DNA of 64,000 nucleotides from an uncultured Phascolarctobacterium sp. (GTDB lineage Bacteria > Bacillota > Negativicutes > Acidaminococcales > Acidaminococcaceae), in NCBI GenBank assembly GCA_900547415.1, contig URGS01000002.1, positions 1 to 64,000 of the forward strand, read 5' to 3'. Positions 36,039 to 43,991 of the stretch are shown piece by piece (position 1 is the first letter of the stretch; every line of letters starts with the position of its first letter). The notes under the pieces were generated by a model. It did no database searches. It had not been told where the DNA came from and saw only the letters and a list, made by a program, of their open reading frames with translations. The position numbers were made by a program, and so were the translations under genes.

Positions 36039-36887
36039 ATGAGTACATTCGCCAAGGTACTGTTGGCTACAGATTTAACGCCGCAGGCCGACAAATTGAC
36101 TGAGTGTCTGTTTAGCTTGTGTCCCGATACAGAAACGGAAGTGGTTTTAGCGCACGTCTTTGATGATGACGATGACGCTGACCCCGATGGTAGTAGCTTT
36201 AAAAAGGCTCGTAGTCGTCTGGAGGGCTATCAAAGCGATTTAGAACAGGCAGGCTACGAAGAAATTTCTATAGAAACACCTGTAGGTGATACCTGTGAGA
36301 TTTTAGAGTCCATTGCCGAGCAGCAGGATGCTGATTTGATGATGGTAGCTTCTCATAACAAGGGCTTTTTTGAAAGAGCTCTGATGGGTAGTACCACATT
36401 GAAATTAGCTCGTAATGCTGTGCTGCCTTTGTTTATCTATAAGGGTGATGATGAAGATAAACATGAAGCAAGACTTTTGAACACTGTTATGGTTCCTACA
36501 GATTTCTCCAAGAAATCCTTGGAGGCTCTTAATGTTATCCGCACTTGGCGTGAAGAGGTAGGGAAGATTGTTTTCGTTCATGTTATAGAGCGTGTTCGTA
36601 ACAAGAAGGACTATAAGGAAAAATATGGCAATGCCATGCTCTTTTTAAAGGAGCTGGTTGATGAAATGAATATTTTCGGCATTAAGGCTGATTTTCGTAT
36701 TGCCAGAGGTGTAGCTTCTAAGCAGATAGTCAAAATCGTCGGCAAGGAAAATGTCAGCATGATAATGATGGCTAAGTCTGGTTCCGATGTGAACAGTGGG
36801 CTTACTTTGGGAAGCACTTCTGAAAATGTGATTCTTAATGCAGAATGTCCTGTTCTCCTGCTTCCGGCAGAGGATGATGAGGACTAA
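36039..36887 (+). CDS. Tandem universal stress protein (two UspA domains)
   Basis: A 282-residue cytoplasmic protein with two UspA folds. Domain 1 starts KVLLATDLTPQADKL and has MVASHNKGFFERALMGSTTLKLARNA; domain 2 starts TVMVPTDFSKKSLEAL and has MMAKSGSDVNSGLTLGSTSENVILNAECPVLLLP. The G-x2-G-x(9)-G(S/T) nucleotide-binding pattern is visible in both. AAGGAG is 6 bases before the ATG at 36039, against 3 bases for an ATG at 36036. It stands alone after the osmolyte transporter. Confidence 0.9.
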   Translation: MSTFAKVLLATDLTPQADKLTECLFSLCPDTETEVVLAHVFDDDDDADPDGSSFKKARSRLEGYQSDLEQAGYEEISIETPVGDTCEILESIAEQQDADLMMVASHNKGFFERALMGSTTLKLARNAVLPLFIYKGDDEDKHEARLLNTVMVPTDFSKKSLEALNVIRTWREEVGKIVFVHVIERVRNKKDYKEKYGNAMLFLKELVDEMNIFGIKADFRIARGVASKQIVKIVGKENVSMIMMAKSGSDVNSGLTLGSTSENVILNAECPVLLLPAEDDED

Positions 36888-36940
36888 AAGCATATTGCTT
36901 GAAAAATTTGAAAAAATGTTAGATTTTTTATAAAAAAGCC

Positions 36941-36969
36941 TTGACTTTATGATTAGAAATAAGTATAAT
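36941..36969 (+). promoter_or_regulatory. Near-consensus promoter for tRNA-Ser and SRP RNA region
   Basis: TTGACT at 36941-36946, a 17-base spacer and TATAAT at 36964-36969; predicted start near 36976. Confidence 0.85.
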
Positions 36970-37040
36970 ACTACTTGCAGTCAGCCGATTGCAGGTACGT
37001 ATTGTACTTGAAAATTAAAAATGTCTTTAGTTTTCAACCT

Positions 37041-37130
37041 GGAGAGATGACCGAGCGGTTGAAGGTGCACGCCTGGAAAGCGTGTGTACAGGAAACTGTA
37101 CCGAGGGTTCGAATCCCTCTCTCTCCGCCA
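37041..37130 (+). tRNA. tRNA-Ser (anticodon GGA)
   Basis: A 90-base class II tRNA with acceptor GGAGAGA/TCTCTCC, an anticodon stem CACGC/GCGTG around CTGGAAA (anticodon GGA at 37075-37077), a long variable arm, TTCGAAT in the T loop and an encoded CCA end. Confidence 0.96.
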
Positions 37131-37139
37131 ATTTAAAAG

Positions 37140-37166
37140 AGTGCCGCAGTCAGCGGCTTTTTTATT
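37140..37166 (+). terminator. Terminator after tRNA-Ser
   Basis: GCCGC/GCGGC stem with loop AGTCA and a run of T. Confidence 0.8.
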
Positions 37167-37170
37167 TCTC

Positions 37171-37294
37171 TGTAGGACCGTAAAATTGGGTCCTGCGCAA
37201 TGGGAGCCTGTGAACCAGGTCAGGTCCGGAAGGAAGCAGCCTTAAGCGGATACTTTCATGTGCCGCGGGGGTGCCCAGCTTTGCGGCCCTACAG
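37171..37294 (+). ncRNA. ffs: Signal recognition particle RNA, small bacterial type
   Basis: The conserved SRP core is present (CAGGTCAGGTCCGGAAGGAA, then GCAGCC), with the matching GGGTGCCCAG side. The ends pair as TGTAGG/CCTACA, bounding an RNA of about 120 bases. It pairs with Ffh for membrane protein targeting. Exact ends are inferred from the closing stem. Confidence 0.93.
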
Positions 37295-37308
37295 GGAAGT
37301 AAATTCGA

Positions 37309-37335
37309 GCGTCGATTTATATCGACGCTTTTTTA
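37309..37335 (+). terminator. Terminator after SRP RNA
   Basis: Perfect stem GCGTCGAT/ATCGACGC with loop TTAT and six T. Confidence 0.88.
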
Positions 37336-37431
37336 TTTGCAATTACTGCTTTTGGCTCTATAAATTTATTCAGAAATATACTATAATAGATTAGATTATA
37401 GTATTTAGCTTTTATGGAGGAGGTAGTAAAC

Positions 37432-39414
37432 GTGGCATATGTGGCTCTCTATAGACGCTGGCGTCCTCAGGATTTTGACACACTGGTTGGACAGCAGGCT
37501 GTAAAAACAGCTTTGACCAATGCACTTACAAGCGGCAGGATTGCCCATGCGTATTTGTTTGCTGGACCTAGAGGTACTGGCAAGACGAGTACAGCACGCA
37601 TTTTGGCAAGGGCTCTAAACTGCGAGCAGGGCCCAACAGCACATCCCTGCGGCACTTGCTCTAACTGTCAGCGTATCGCTGATGGAACCTCCATGGATGT
37701 TTTTGAGATAGATGCTGCTTCTAATCGTGGTATTGATGAAATCAAGGCTTTGAGAGAGCAGCTGGCTTTTGCACCTGTCAATGGACGCTATAAGGTGTAT
37801 ATTATTGACGAGGTTCATATGCTGACAACGGAATCCTTCAATGCTTTGCTGAAAACTTTGGAGGAGCCTCCTGCTCATGTTATTTTTATTCTGGCAACTA
37901 CAGACCCTCAAAAAATTCCTGCGACTATTCATTCCCGCTGTCAGCGCTTCGATTTTCGCAGAGTAACGGTCGATGAGATTACTGACCATCTGGCTATGGT
38001 GGCTGAAGGCAGTGATATCTCTGCTGACCGCGAGGCACTGCGTCTCATCGCTATTCAGTCAGAAGGCGGCATGCGTGATGCGTTAAGCCTTTTGGACCAG
38101 TGTGGTGTAATGACTAAGCACATATCTGTAGAAACGGTTCAGGATGTTTTGGGTATTGTTGGTCGTACTGCTCTGCGTCAGCTGGTAGAAGCAATTGGCA
38201 GGCAGGATTTATCAACTGCTCTTGCTAAGCTTACTTATTTGTTAGAGCAGGGCAAGGATGTTAGTCAGGTTTTAGTAGAGCTGGCTGAATATTTGCGAGC
38301 TCTGCTGTTGTTTAAGGCTGCTCCTTCCTATGAAGAGGTTTACCTTACTGACAATAAAGAGGCGCTGTCAGAGTTAGCACCGCTTTATGGAAAAGAGCGG
38401 ATAATGGCGGCGGAAGAAAGACTTCACAGTGCTATTTACGAGCTTAAGGGAACTATGCGTCCCCGTATTACTGCTGAATTGTGTCTGTTTGATTTGTGCA
38501 GGATGGAGGGAAGTACTATTGCTGCCCTGCAGGCTAGAATTGAGCAGCTGGAGCAGCGCATTGCTTCAGGTAGTTTTGCAGCATTGCCAAAAAATGAGCA
38601 GCCTGCTGTACAAGCTCATACTTATGCTGCTAAGGAAGCTGTAACTCAGCCTCATGAGATAGTAAATACTTCTGCACCTCAAGCTGTTAAACAGTCTGTG
38701 ACTCAGGAGGCTTCTGGTGTAGCTGCTAAAAATATTCCCAGTGATAAAATATGCGATTTTGACTTTCCGGATTCCATGTATGAGGATGAGGGCCAATATC
38801 TGAGTGCTGATGAGCTGACTATGGCTACTGCTAAGCCTCCTGCTCCTAAGCAGGAAACGCCTGTAGCTCCGAGTTCTGTGGCCCAGACCAGGAGTGAAGC
38901 TCCGCCTGCAGCAAGTGCTGCACAGCCCAAACCGCAGGCTAAACCTGCTGCGCCTCAGATGAAGCCCGCAGCCAGACCTGCTGCAGCAAGCTCTGCTACA
39001 GTTGAATATGGCGGTGACTGGGCTCAGGGTGAAGAATATTGGAAAAAGACTTTGGAAATCCTTAAAGGAGAAAAGAAGCTTTCTATTGTCTCATGTGCCA
39101 AAAACGGCAGGGCAGTAAGCTTTGAAAACGGGCTTTTAAAGGTTGCCTTCAAGGCAGAGTTTATGTGTACCCGCATGAATAAGGATGATTATCGCTCGGT
39201 TCTGGAAAATATACTGCTGCGGCTGTCAAGACAGGAAATACGCTTAGAGTGTATTTCTGAAGCTCAGCTGGCGGGGGCTGCACCTCAGCGTACTGCGAAG
39301 GCTTCAACACCGTCGGTGGTACAAAAGGAGCCAGAGCTTCAAACAGGTCAGCTGCCTGATAATGTTCGTAAGGCAATGGATGTATTTGGCGGCAGTGTTC
39401 GTGAGCTGAAATAA
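37432..39414 (+). CDS. dnaX: DNA polymerase III subunit gamma/tau
   Basis: The clamp-loader ATPase, 660 residues. The N-terminal AAA+ module has YRRWRPQDFDTLVGQ, Walker A GPRGTGKTSTARIL, a four-Cys zinc site (C-C-C-C in NCEQG..CGTCSNC) and DEVHMLTTESFNALLKTLEEPP. A Pro/Ala-rich linker (about 470-540) leads to the tau C-terminal domain. The start is the GTG at 37432 (VAYVALYRRWRPQ), 9 bases after GGAGGAGG; an ATG at 37414 lies before that site. dnaX-ybaB-recR is the usual order. Confidence 0.96.
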   Translation: MAYVALYRRWRPQDFDTLVGQQAVKTALTNALTSGRIAHAYLFAGPRGTGKTSTARILARALNCEQGPTAHPCGTCSNCQRIADGTSMDVFEIDAASNRGIDEIKALREQLAFAPVNGRYKVYIIDEVHMLTTESFNALLKTLEEPPAHVIFILATTDPQKIPATIHSRCQRFDFRRVTVDEITDHLAMVAEGSDISADREALRLIAIQSEGGMRDALSLLDQCGVMTKHISVETVQDVLGIVGRTALRQLVEAIGRQDLSTALAKLTYLLEQGKDVSQVLVELAEYLRALLLFKAAPSYEEVYLTDNKEALSELAPLYGKERIMAAEERLHSAIYELKGTMRPRITAELCLFDLCRMEGSTIAALQARIEQLEQRIASGSFAALPKNEQPAVQAHTYAAKEAVTQPHEIVNTSAPQAVKQSVTQEASGVAAKNIPSDKICDFDFPDSMYEDEGQYLSADELTMATAKPPAPKQETPVAPSSVAQTRSEAPPAASAAQPKPQAKPAAPQMKPAARPAAASSATVEYGGDWAQGEEYWKKTLEILKGEKKLSIVSCAKNGRAVSFENGLLKVAFKAEFMCTRMNKDDYRSVLENILLRLSRQEIRLECISEAQLAGAAPQRTAKASTPSVVQKEPELQTGQLPDNVRKAMDVFGGSVRELK

Positions 39415-39532
39415 AAATCAGAAACTGCGGAGTGAGGATCAGGACTCCAAGCTCTGTTGCATATACGCTTCGAAAAATTTGCGGAGCAGAATTAATTATT
39501 AATAATCAAGAATTTTAAGGAGGAATTTTATT

Positions 39533-39859
39533 ATGTTTAACGGTGGCATGGGTAATATGGGCGCTATGATGAAAAAGGTGCAAAAAATGCAGGCTGATAT
39601 GCTGAAAATGCAGGAGGACCTGAAAAAACGTACTGTAGAGGCTTCTGCTGGCGGCGGTGCTGTAACTGTTGTAGTAAGCGGCAAAAAAGAGGTTAAATCT
39701 GTCAAGATTGATCCTTCTGCTGTAGATCCGGAAGATGTAGAAATGTTAGAAGATATGATTCTGACTGCTATTAATGACGGTATGAAGCAAATTGACGAAA
39801 TGACCGAGAAGGAAATGGGTAAGGTTACCGGCGGTATGAAACTGCCTGGTATGTTCTAA
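39533..39859 (+). CDS. YbaB/EbfC family nucleoid-associated protein
   Basis: A 108-residue DNA-binding protein, with an N-terminal helix containing many Met/Lys residues (MMKKVQKMQADMLKMQEDL) and the conserved core VEASAGGGAVTVVVSGKKEV. The N-terminus adds an unusual MFNGGMGNMGAMM. AAGGAGGA precedes the ATG. It lies between dnaX and recR, two bases from recR, consistent with a recombination/nucleoid role. Confidence 0.93.
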   Translation: MFNGGMGNMGAMMKKVQKMQADMLKMQEDLKKRTVEASAGGGAVTVVVSGKKEVKSVKIDPSAVDPEDVEMLEDMILTAINDGMKQIDEMTEKEMGKVTGGMKLPGMF

Positions 39860-39861
39860 TA

Positions 39862-40461
39862 ATGGCCAGAGTTATTAAGCCTTTGGCTAATCTTTATGAG
39901 CAGCTGCGGCGTTTGCCCGGAGTTGGCTCTAAGACAGCCATGCGCCTGGCCTATCATATTGTTGATATGCCTAGGGAGGATGTGCAGCTTTTGGCAGATG
40001 CTTTGCGCAATGCCAAATCCCAGATACATTTCTGCCCTCGATGCTTTAATCTAACTGACGGCGAGCTATGCGAAATCTGCAGTGACCCATCTAGAGATAG
40101 AAGTATTGTCTGCGTAGTTGAGCAGCCGCAGGATATTGCGGCTATGGAGCGTAGTCGTGGCTATCATGGACTATATCATGTTCTTCATGGGGTACTTTCT
40201 CCTTTGGATGGCATTGGCCCTGATAAGCTGCGAATTCGTGAGCTTTTTCTGCGTTTACAGCAGGAGTCTGTAGCGGAAATAATTATCGCTACTAATTCTG
40301 ATGTAGAGGGTGAGGCTACAGCTACATATCTGGCACAGCTGTTAAAGCCTGTCGGTATTACCGTCAGCCGTATCGCTCATGGTTTGCCCATGGGCGGTGA
40401 TTTGGAATATGCTGATGAGGTTACCTTGTCCAAGGCATTGGAGAACAGGCGGGAAATATAG
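39862..40461 (+). CDS. recR: Recombination protein RecR
   Basis: A 199-residue protein of RecFOR repair. It has the helix-hairpin-helix LRRLPGVGSKTAMRLAYH, a four-Cys zinc finger (CPRC and CEIC) and the Toprim domain (VVEQPQDIAAMERS, EIIIATNSDVEGEATA). The ATG comes two bases after the ybaB stop and lacks its own clear ribosome site, so translation is probably coupled. Confidence 0.96.
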   Translation: MARVIKPLANLYEQLRRLPGVGSKTAMRLAYHIVDMPREDVQLLADALRNAKSQIHFCPRCFNLTDGELCEICSDPSRDRSIVCVVEQPQDIAAMERSRGYHGLYHVLHGVLSPLDGIGPDKLRIRELFLRLQQESVAEIIIATNSDVEGEATATYLAQLLKPVGITVSRIAHGLPMGGDLEYADEVTLSKALENRREI

Positions 40462-40480
40462 CTTTAGAAAGGCGATTAGT

Positions 40481-40768
40481 ATGGAAGCTTTGAATAGTTT
40501 TGCTGCCAGCATAGGCTTAGGCTCTTTGGGCCCATTAGGAAGTCTTATTGTTGGCATATTACTTGTATTTGTTGTTGTACAATTATTTACTCTTCCCTTC
40601 AGATTGGTTTGGAATGGTATCTGCGGCGCAGTTCTTTTATGGGCTGTAAACTTTTTTGGTGGCTTTGTAGATTTTCATATGCATATTACCATTTTTAAGG
40701 CACTAATTGCCGGATTTTTTGGCGTTCCTGGTGCCATTGCTGTAGTTCTGTTTGAAATCTTTGCCTGA
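40481..40768 (+). CDS. BofA family membrane protein
   Basis: A 95-residue protein with two or three membrane segments; the C-terminal LIAGFFGVPGAIAVVLFEI matches the pro-sigma-K processing inhibitor BofA. In Bacillus, BofA restrains the SpoIVFB protease. Gene order recR-bofA is typical of Firmicutes. Whether this host forms spores is not known from the window. The start at 40481 follows GAAAGGCGA. Confidence 0.85.
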   Translation: MEALNSFAASIGLGSLGPLGSLIVGILLVFVVVQLFTLPFRLVWNGICGAVLLWAVNFFGGFVDFHMHITIFKALIAGFFGVPGAIAVVLFEIFA

Positions 40769-40798
40769 GACTAGAGTGAAATGAGCGGGGGTATAAAA

Positions 40799-41614
40799 AT
40801 GACTGCTTTACATAAAGCTATGACGATTGCCGGCAGTGATTCCAGCGGCGGCGCTGGTATGCAGGCTGATTTAAAAACCTTTGAGGAGCTGGGTGTTTAT
40901 GGTATGACTGCATTGACATGCATTGTAGCCATGGACCCTGATAACGAATGGGCTCACAACGTATTCCCTATTGATATGCATATTGTTGAACAACAGCTGA
41001 AAACTATTGTCGAAGGCATTGGTGTTGATGCTATGAAGACAGGAATGCTTGGCAGTGCTCAGCTTGTTGAGCTTGTGGCTCATACTATCGATAAGTATCA
41101 GCTGAAGAACATTGTTATTGACCCGGTTATGGTATGCAAGGGCTGCGATGTGATTCTTGTTCCGGATGCTGCTGCAGTAATCAAGGAGCAGTTGGTTAAA
41201 CGTTGCGACATTATTACGCCTAATGTAATTGAAGCTGCTTATTTGGCAGATATGTCTGCAGTTAAGACTCTTGATGATATTAAAGAGGCTTGTGGCCGTA
41301 TTAAGGAGATGGGCGCTAAAAATGTTGTTATTAAGGGCGGCGAGCGTATGGAAAGCAACGAGGCAGTGGATGTATTCTATGATGGTAAAGACTTTGTAGA
41401 AATGAGTACTGCTAAAATTTATCCTTCCTACAACCATGGCGCTGGCTGTACCTATTCTGCAGCTGTAACTGCAGGATTAGCTAACGGTCTGACTGTAGCA
41501 GAGGCAGTGGCTCAGGCTAAACGCTTCATTACAGCGGCTCTTGAGCATTCCTTTGCCCTGAATAAATTTGTTGGCTGCACCAATCATACCGCATATAAAA
41601 AATACTCTCTTTAA
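40799..41614 (+). CDS. pdxK: Pyridoxine/pyridoxal kinase (PdxK, ThiD-like ribokinase family)
   Basis: A 271-residue kinase. TIAGSDSSGGAGMQADLKTFEELGVYGMTALT and MDPDN, VFPID at the N-terminus match the Bacillus subtilis PdxK type rather than classical ThiD. The C-terminal anion hole and base region are NHGAGCTYSAAVTAGLA. It phosphorylates pyridoxine and related vitamers to feed PLP, used for example by Alr. The start is the ATG at 40799, after GCGGGGG; a longer frame from 40781 is less likely. Hydroxymethylpyrimidine kinase activity is the alternative. Confidence 0.85.
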   Translation: MTALHKAMTIAGSDSSGGAGMQADLKTFEELGVYGMTALTCIVAMDPDNEWAHNVFPIDMHIVEQQLKTIVEGIGVDAMKTGMLGSAQLVELVAHTIDKYQLKNIVIDPVMVCKGCDVILVPDAAAVIKEQLVKRCDIITPNVIEAAYLADMSAVKTLDDIKEACGRIKEMGAKNVVIKGGERMESNEAVDVFYDGKDFVEMSTAKIYPSYNHGAGCTYSAAVTAGLANGLTVAEAVAQAKRFITAALEHSFALNKFVGCTNHTAYKKYSL

Positions 41615-41629
41615 GCTGTAGAGAGCTTT

Positions 41630-41684
41630 AAAACAGTGCTGTTGTTCTGATTTCAAGTCAGATGGCGGCACTGTTTTGTTTTTA
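41630..41684 (+). terminator. Terminator after pdxK
   Basis: AAAACAGTGCTG and CGGCACTGTTTT pair, with an inner TCTGA/TCAGA stem, then TGTTTTTATC. Beyond it, 41685-41828 shows no further gene. Confidence 0.78.
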
Positions 41685-41828
41685 TCTTGTATTTTTTGTA
41701 CATAAAAGCAGCGGGAAATGGATTTCTGTATAATTGCTGAAAGTTGTGATAAAAACTATGAAACCAAGGCTGTAGAAGGGGTTTAGGCATATGCTCGGAT
41801 GGGAAATATTGTCTGTGCAAGAATAATA

Positions 41829-41858
41829 TTGTATACAAAGCAATAATACTGTATACAA
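41829..41858. promoter_or_regulatory. Two GTATAC-core palindromes, 20 bases apart
   Basis: TTGTATACAA at 41829-41838 and CTGTATACAA at 41849-41858, inside a 20-base direct repeat (AATAATAYTGTATACAA). Spacing of two helical turns suggests a dimer pair on one DNA face. Palindromes of this type are typical of FadR-type GntR regulators. Confidence 0.6.
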
Positions 41859-41879
41859 TCAGACTAATTTAAAGTTATT

Positions 41880-41888
41880 TGGTATAAT
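41880..41888 (+). promoter_or_regulatory. Extended -10 of the symporter gene
   Basis: TGGTATAAT with a poor -35 region. The paired palindromes lie just upstream, close to where an activator would sit. Confidence 0.55.
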
Positions 41889-41931
41889 ACCTACAAATGA
41901 ATTTTAATTACTTAATTTAGGGGGATGAATT

Positions 41932-43143
41932 ATGAACTTATCTACAAAAATTCTAATCGGCCTGGCCCTCGGTATTATTGCTGGTCTGGAGCTGGGCGCT
42001 GAAGGTGCTGATTTTGCAAAAAATTGGATTGGACCTTTAGGCACCATTTTTATGAACATGATCAAGATGATCATTGTTCCGTTGGTTTTCTCTTCTTTGG
42101 TTATTGGCGTATGCAGCTTAGGTGATATTAAAAAGGTTGGCCGTATCGGTGTTAAAACTGTAGCCTACTATTTAGTTACCACTGCCTTCGCTATTGTTAT
42201 TGGTTTGGCTATTGGCACTATCATGCAGCCTGGTGCTGGCATGACCCTGCCTGGTGCTGACGTAAAGGTTGCTGCTAAGGCTGCACCTCCTATTATGAAG
42301 GTTATTATTGACATTTTCCCGACAAATCCTTTAGAGGCAATGGTTAAGGCTAATATGCTGCAAATCATCGTATTCGCACTGTTCACCGGCGTTGGCATTA
42401 CCGCAGTTGGTGAAAGAGCTGAGTATCTGAGACGTACTATTGACGGTCTGGCTGAGGTTTCCTATAAAATCGTTGGCATCATTATGTCCGTTGCTCCTAT
42501 CGGCGTATTTGGCTTGATTACTCCTGTAGTTGCTGCGAATGGTCCTGCTGTTCTGCTTCCTTTGCTGAAAGTTGTTATTGCAGTATACATCAGCTGCCTG
42601 CTGCACGCTGTACTGGTATATGGTGCACTGGTTAAATTTATTGGCGGTATGGGCTTCTTTAAATTTATCAAAGGTGTTGCTCCTGCATCCCTGATGGCAT
42701 TCAGCTCCTGCTCCTCTGGTGGTACTTTGCCTCTGACTATGAGCTGCGTTCAAAAGCTTGGTGTTTCCAAGGAAATCTCTTCCTTCGTACTGCCTTTGGG
42801 TGCTACCATCAATATGGATGGTACTGCTGCTTACCAAGGTGTTTGTGCACTGTTCATTGCACAGCTTTACGGCATTGACCTGACTGGTGCTCAATACATG
42901 ACCATCATCCTGACTGGTACTTTGGCATCCATTGGTACTGCAGGTGTTCCTGGTGCAGGTTTCATTATGCTGACCATGATCCTGACTGCTCTTGGTCTGC
43001 CTTTGGAAGGCTCTGCTCTGATTGCAGGTATCGACCGTATTCTGGATATGCCTCGTACCTCTGTTAACATTACTGGTGACGCTTGCGTAGCTATGCTGGT
43101 TGATAAGAGCGAACGCGTAGAAGAAAAGGAACCTCTGTACTAA
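41932..43143 (+). CDS. Dicarboxylate/amino acid:cation symporter (DAACS family)
   Basis: A 403-residue membrane transporter of the GltP/DctA family with about eight helices and two re-entrant loops. Signature blocks are SSCSSGGTLPLTMSCVQKLGVS (hairpin 1), LPLGATINMDGTA (sodium/substrate site) and LASIGTAGVPGAGFIML, then DRILDMPRTSVNITGDA. Substrates in the family are glutamate, aspartate or C4-dicarboxylates. For a Phascolarctobacterium-like host, succinate or fumarate uptake would fit, but that is inference. Expression is probably governed by the operators at 41829-41858. Confidence 0.9.
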   Translation: MNLSTKILIGLALGIIAGLELGAEGADFAKNWIGPLGTIFMNMIKMIIVPLVFSSLVIGVCSLGDIKKVGRIGVKTVAYYLVTTAFAIVIGLAIGTIMQPGAGMTLPGADVKVAAKAAPPIMKVIIDIFPTNPLEAMVKANMLQIIVFALFTGVGITAVGERAEYLRRTIDGLAEVSYKIVGIIMSVAPIGVFGLITPVVAANGPAVLLPLLKVVIAVYISCLLHAVLVYGALVKFIGGMGFFKFIKGVAPASLMAFSSCSSGGTLPLTMSCVQKLGVSKEISSFVLPLGATINMDGTAAYQGVCALFIAQLYGIDLTGAQYMTIILTGTLASIGTAGVPGAGFIMLTMILTALGLPLEGSALIAGIDRILDMPRTSVNITGDACVAMLVDKSERVEEKEPLY

Positions 43144-43164
43144 TACTTGATTAGAACAAAATAA

Positions 43165-43203
43165 AATTGCACCGATTGCTGCGGCGGTCGGTGCATTTGT
43201 TAT
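43165..43203 (+). terminator. Terminator after the symporter
   Basis: GCACCGA/TCGGTGC stem with AT-rich extensions and a T-rich tail. Confidence 0.75.
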
Positions 43204-43313
43204 TTTCACAACTTTTTAACATTTACTTGGCAGGATATGAATAATTTATGTAGAAAGTTTTTATGTTGAATAATATAAAATGGAAATATTAGTGAGAAGG
43301 AAAAGGTAGCTTT

Positions 43314-43964
43314 ATGACCAGCATAGATATTTTACAAGAAAAAATTACCGCCAAGCTTAAGTCCAGACCAGCAGGTATTGATAAGCTGGACCGACTTTGG
43401 GAGGCGGCGGTGCTGCTGCCAATAGTTGAAACAAAGGATGGACCGGCGCTGCTTTTTGAGGAGCGTGCTCATACTCTTAGACGTCAGCCTGGAGAGATTT
43501 GTTTTCCAGGAGGTAAGGTGGAGTGTGCTGACAGCAGTCACGCTATGACAGCTGTGCGCGAAACCTGTGAGGAGTTAGGTCTTGATGAGCAGCAGATTAA
43601 GGTTTTAGGGGAGCTGGATGCTCTTGTTACACACTCAGGTCCTATTATTCACCCTTTTGTAGGACTTATCAGCGAACCGGAAAAAATAGCCTTTAATTCT
43701 GATGAAGTGGAACGTGTCTTTACTGTGCCGCTGAAGTTTTTGCTGGAACAGGAACCTCAGCGTTGCTCAATGAAGCTGGCGGATCATCCTGGTGCAGATT
43801 TTCCTTTTGATTTAGTCCCTCAAAGACAGCGCTCCTGGCGTATGAATAAGGAATACTATGTTTATTTTTACAGATATGAGAATTATGTTATTTGGGGACT
43901 GACTGCGAGAATTTTGTACGGCTTTTTAAGACGCAGCCGCAGAGTACTGCAGGAGCTGCTGTAG
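43314..43964 (+). CDS. NUDIX hydrolase, CoA pyrophosphatase type
   Basis: A 216-residue protein with a complete Nudix box (GGKVECADSSHAMTAVRETCEELGL) preceded by LRRQPGEICFPGG, the UPF0035/YeaB signature linked to coenzyme A diphosphatase activity. It presumably clears CoA derivatives. AAGGAAAAGG precedes the ATG. The gene lies 27 bases before the LCP gene. Confidence 0.87.
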   Translation: MTSIDILQEKITAKLKSRPAGIDKLDRLWEAAVLLPIVETKDGPALLFEERAHTLRRQPGEICFPGGKVECADSSHAMTAVRETCEELGLDEQQIKVLGELDALVTHSGPIIHPFVGLISEPEKIAFNSDEVERVFTVPLKFLLEQEPQRCSMKLADHPGADFPFDLVPQRQRSWRMNKEYYVYFYRYENYVIWGLTARILYGFLRRSRRVLQELL

Positions 43965-43991
43965 TCTGACTGAAATGGAGAGGAATATCTT

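Noticed and set aside
37200..37394. An open frame across the SRP RNA
   Set aside because: It lies within the conserved RNA core and its terminator.
39045..39070. A-rich stretch in dnaX considered as a programmed frameshift site
   Set aside because: No A-AAA-AAG heptamer in the right frame with a following stem could be seen where gamma would end.
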